Below are positions 47,572-47,754 of a stretch of DNA of 47,754 bases, one piece after another. The stretch is taken from NCBI GenBank assembly GCA_003232725.1, contig QIJH01000176.1:1-47754 (forward strand), read 5' to 3'. The notes below the pieces were generated by a model. That model saw nothing but the letters and a program-made list of their open reading frames with translations. It ran no database searches and was not told the DNA's origin. Position numbers and translations under genes: made by a program. This DNA is from Chromatiaceae bacterium (lineage in GTDB: Bacteria > Pseudomonadota > Gammaproteobacteria > SZUA-140). Positions within the stretch are counted from its first letter, which is position 1. Each line of letters starts with the position of its first letter.

Positions 47572-47754
47572 ACTGGCTTCATCATCTGCAGGCATGTGAA
47601 GCCTCAGGAAAAGGCATTGCCGCGTATGCCAGACAGAACGCAGCGGCACTCAGCTGCCGCGTGCCACACTGGCTAACTGGATGATTCAGGCAGGCACCTT
47701 GTCCAACCGGTGGTACTTTATGATGATGACCCCGGACGCAGTGCGGCAGTCCCC
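47572..47754 (+). pseudogene. decayed IS66-family transposase fragment
   Basis: Three short peptides resemble IS66 TnpC segments in the right order but in different frames: ICRHVKPQ (47584-47607), ERSGTQLPRATLANWMIQAG (from about 47636) and QPVVLYDDDPGRSAAVP (47704 to the edge). The long stretches that normally separate them are absent, so the remnant has several internal deletions. Identified from remembered family patterns only. The element continues past the window edge. Confidence 0.5.

Noticed and set aside
1..47754. CRISPR array, prophage, toxin island or biosynthetic cluster
   Set aside because: No regularly spaced repeats, cas, integrase, capsid or NRPS/PKS genes were seen; gene content is mainly housekeeping.

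Overview
The window reads as a chromosome segment of a gammaproteobacterium. The grounds are the gene orders: sdhCDAB followed by sdhE and ygfX; yceF divergent from yceD-rpmF-plsX-fabHDG-acpP-fabF, continuing into pabB/pabC-mltG-tmk-holB-pilZ-tatD; and prfB-lysS with the classical RF2 frameshift. Genus and order cannot be fixed from sequence alone. Most of the window is densely packed housekeeping DNA with many 4-8 base stop/start overlaps.

Layout. 1-5.5 kb: polyamine genes. speB-speA (arginine to putrescine) face a minus-strand pair, carboxynorspermidine dehydrogenase and a frameshifted nspC (putrescine to spermidine by the carboxyspermidine route). 5.7-11.6 kb: an ATPase-SPOR protein, an alpha/beta hydrolase-OsmC fusion, a membrane-anchored aspartyl protease, a frameshifted RluA-type pseudouridine synthase, a PsiE protein and a DUF2237 protein. 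11.8-15.1 kb: pstSCAB phosphate importer. 15.4-19.1 kb: cysS, a SulP anion transporter and a cold-shock protein. 19.2-20.2 kb: two copies of a short inverted-repeat element flanking a small secreted beta-rich protein. 20.4-23.8 kb: prfB, lysS and a VTT-domain membrane protein. 23.9-26.5 kb: three tandem HDOD paralogues. 26.7-31.8 kb: ygfZ divergent from sdhCDAB-sdhE-ygfX. This groups succinate dehydrogenase with its flavinylation factor and an iron-sulfur repair factor. 32.1-33.9 kb: an isolated, AT-rich ThDP enzyme. 34-47.6 kb: the yceF/yceD-rpmF-fatty acid-folate-tmk-holB-tatD run. The window ends in a decayed IS66-like transposase fragment.

No CRISPR array, prophage, tRNA or rRNA was recognised. 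Two signals stand out. First, a family of about 140-bp elements occurs three times (19234-19375, 20039-20176, 35478-35620). They share terminal inverted repeats; one copy has a perfect 5-bp target duplication and one a near-perfect one. Second, three genes (nspC, the RluA-like gene and acpP) carry deletions of about 14, 19 and 17 nt. Each breaks the frame exactly where conserved family residues are missing, and each junction is consistent with loss between short direct repeats. Because acpP is normally essential, this is either a recurrent sequence or assembly artefact or something biologically unusual.
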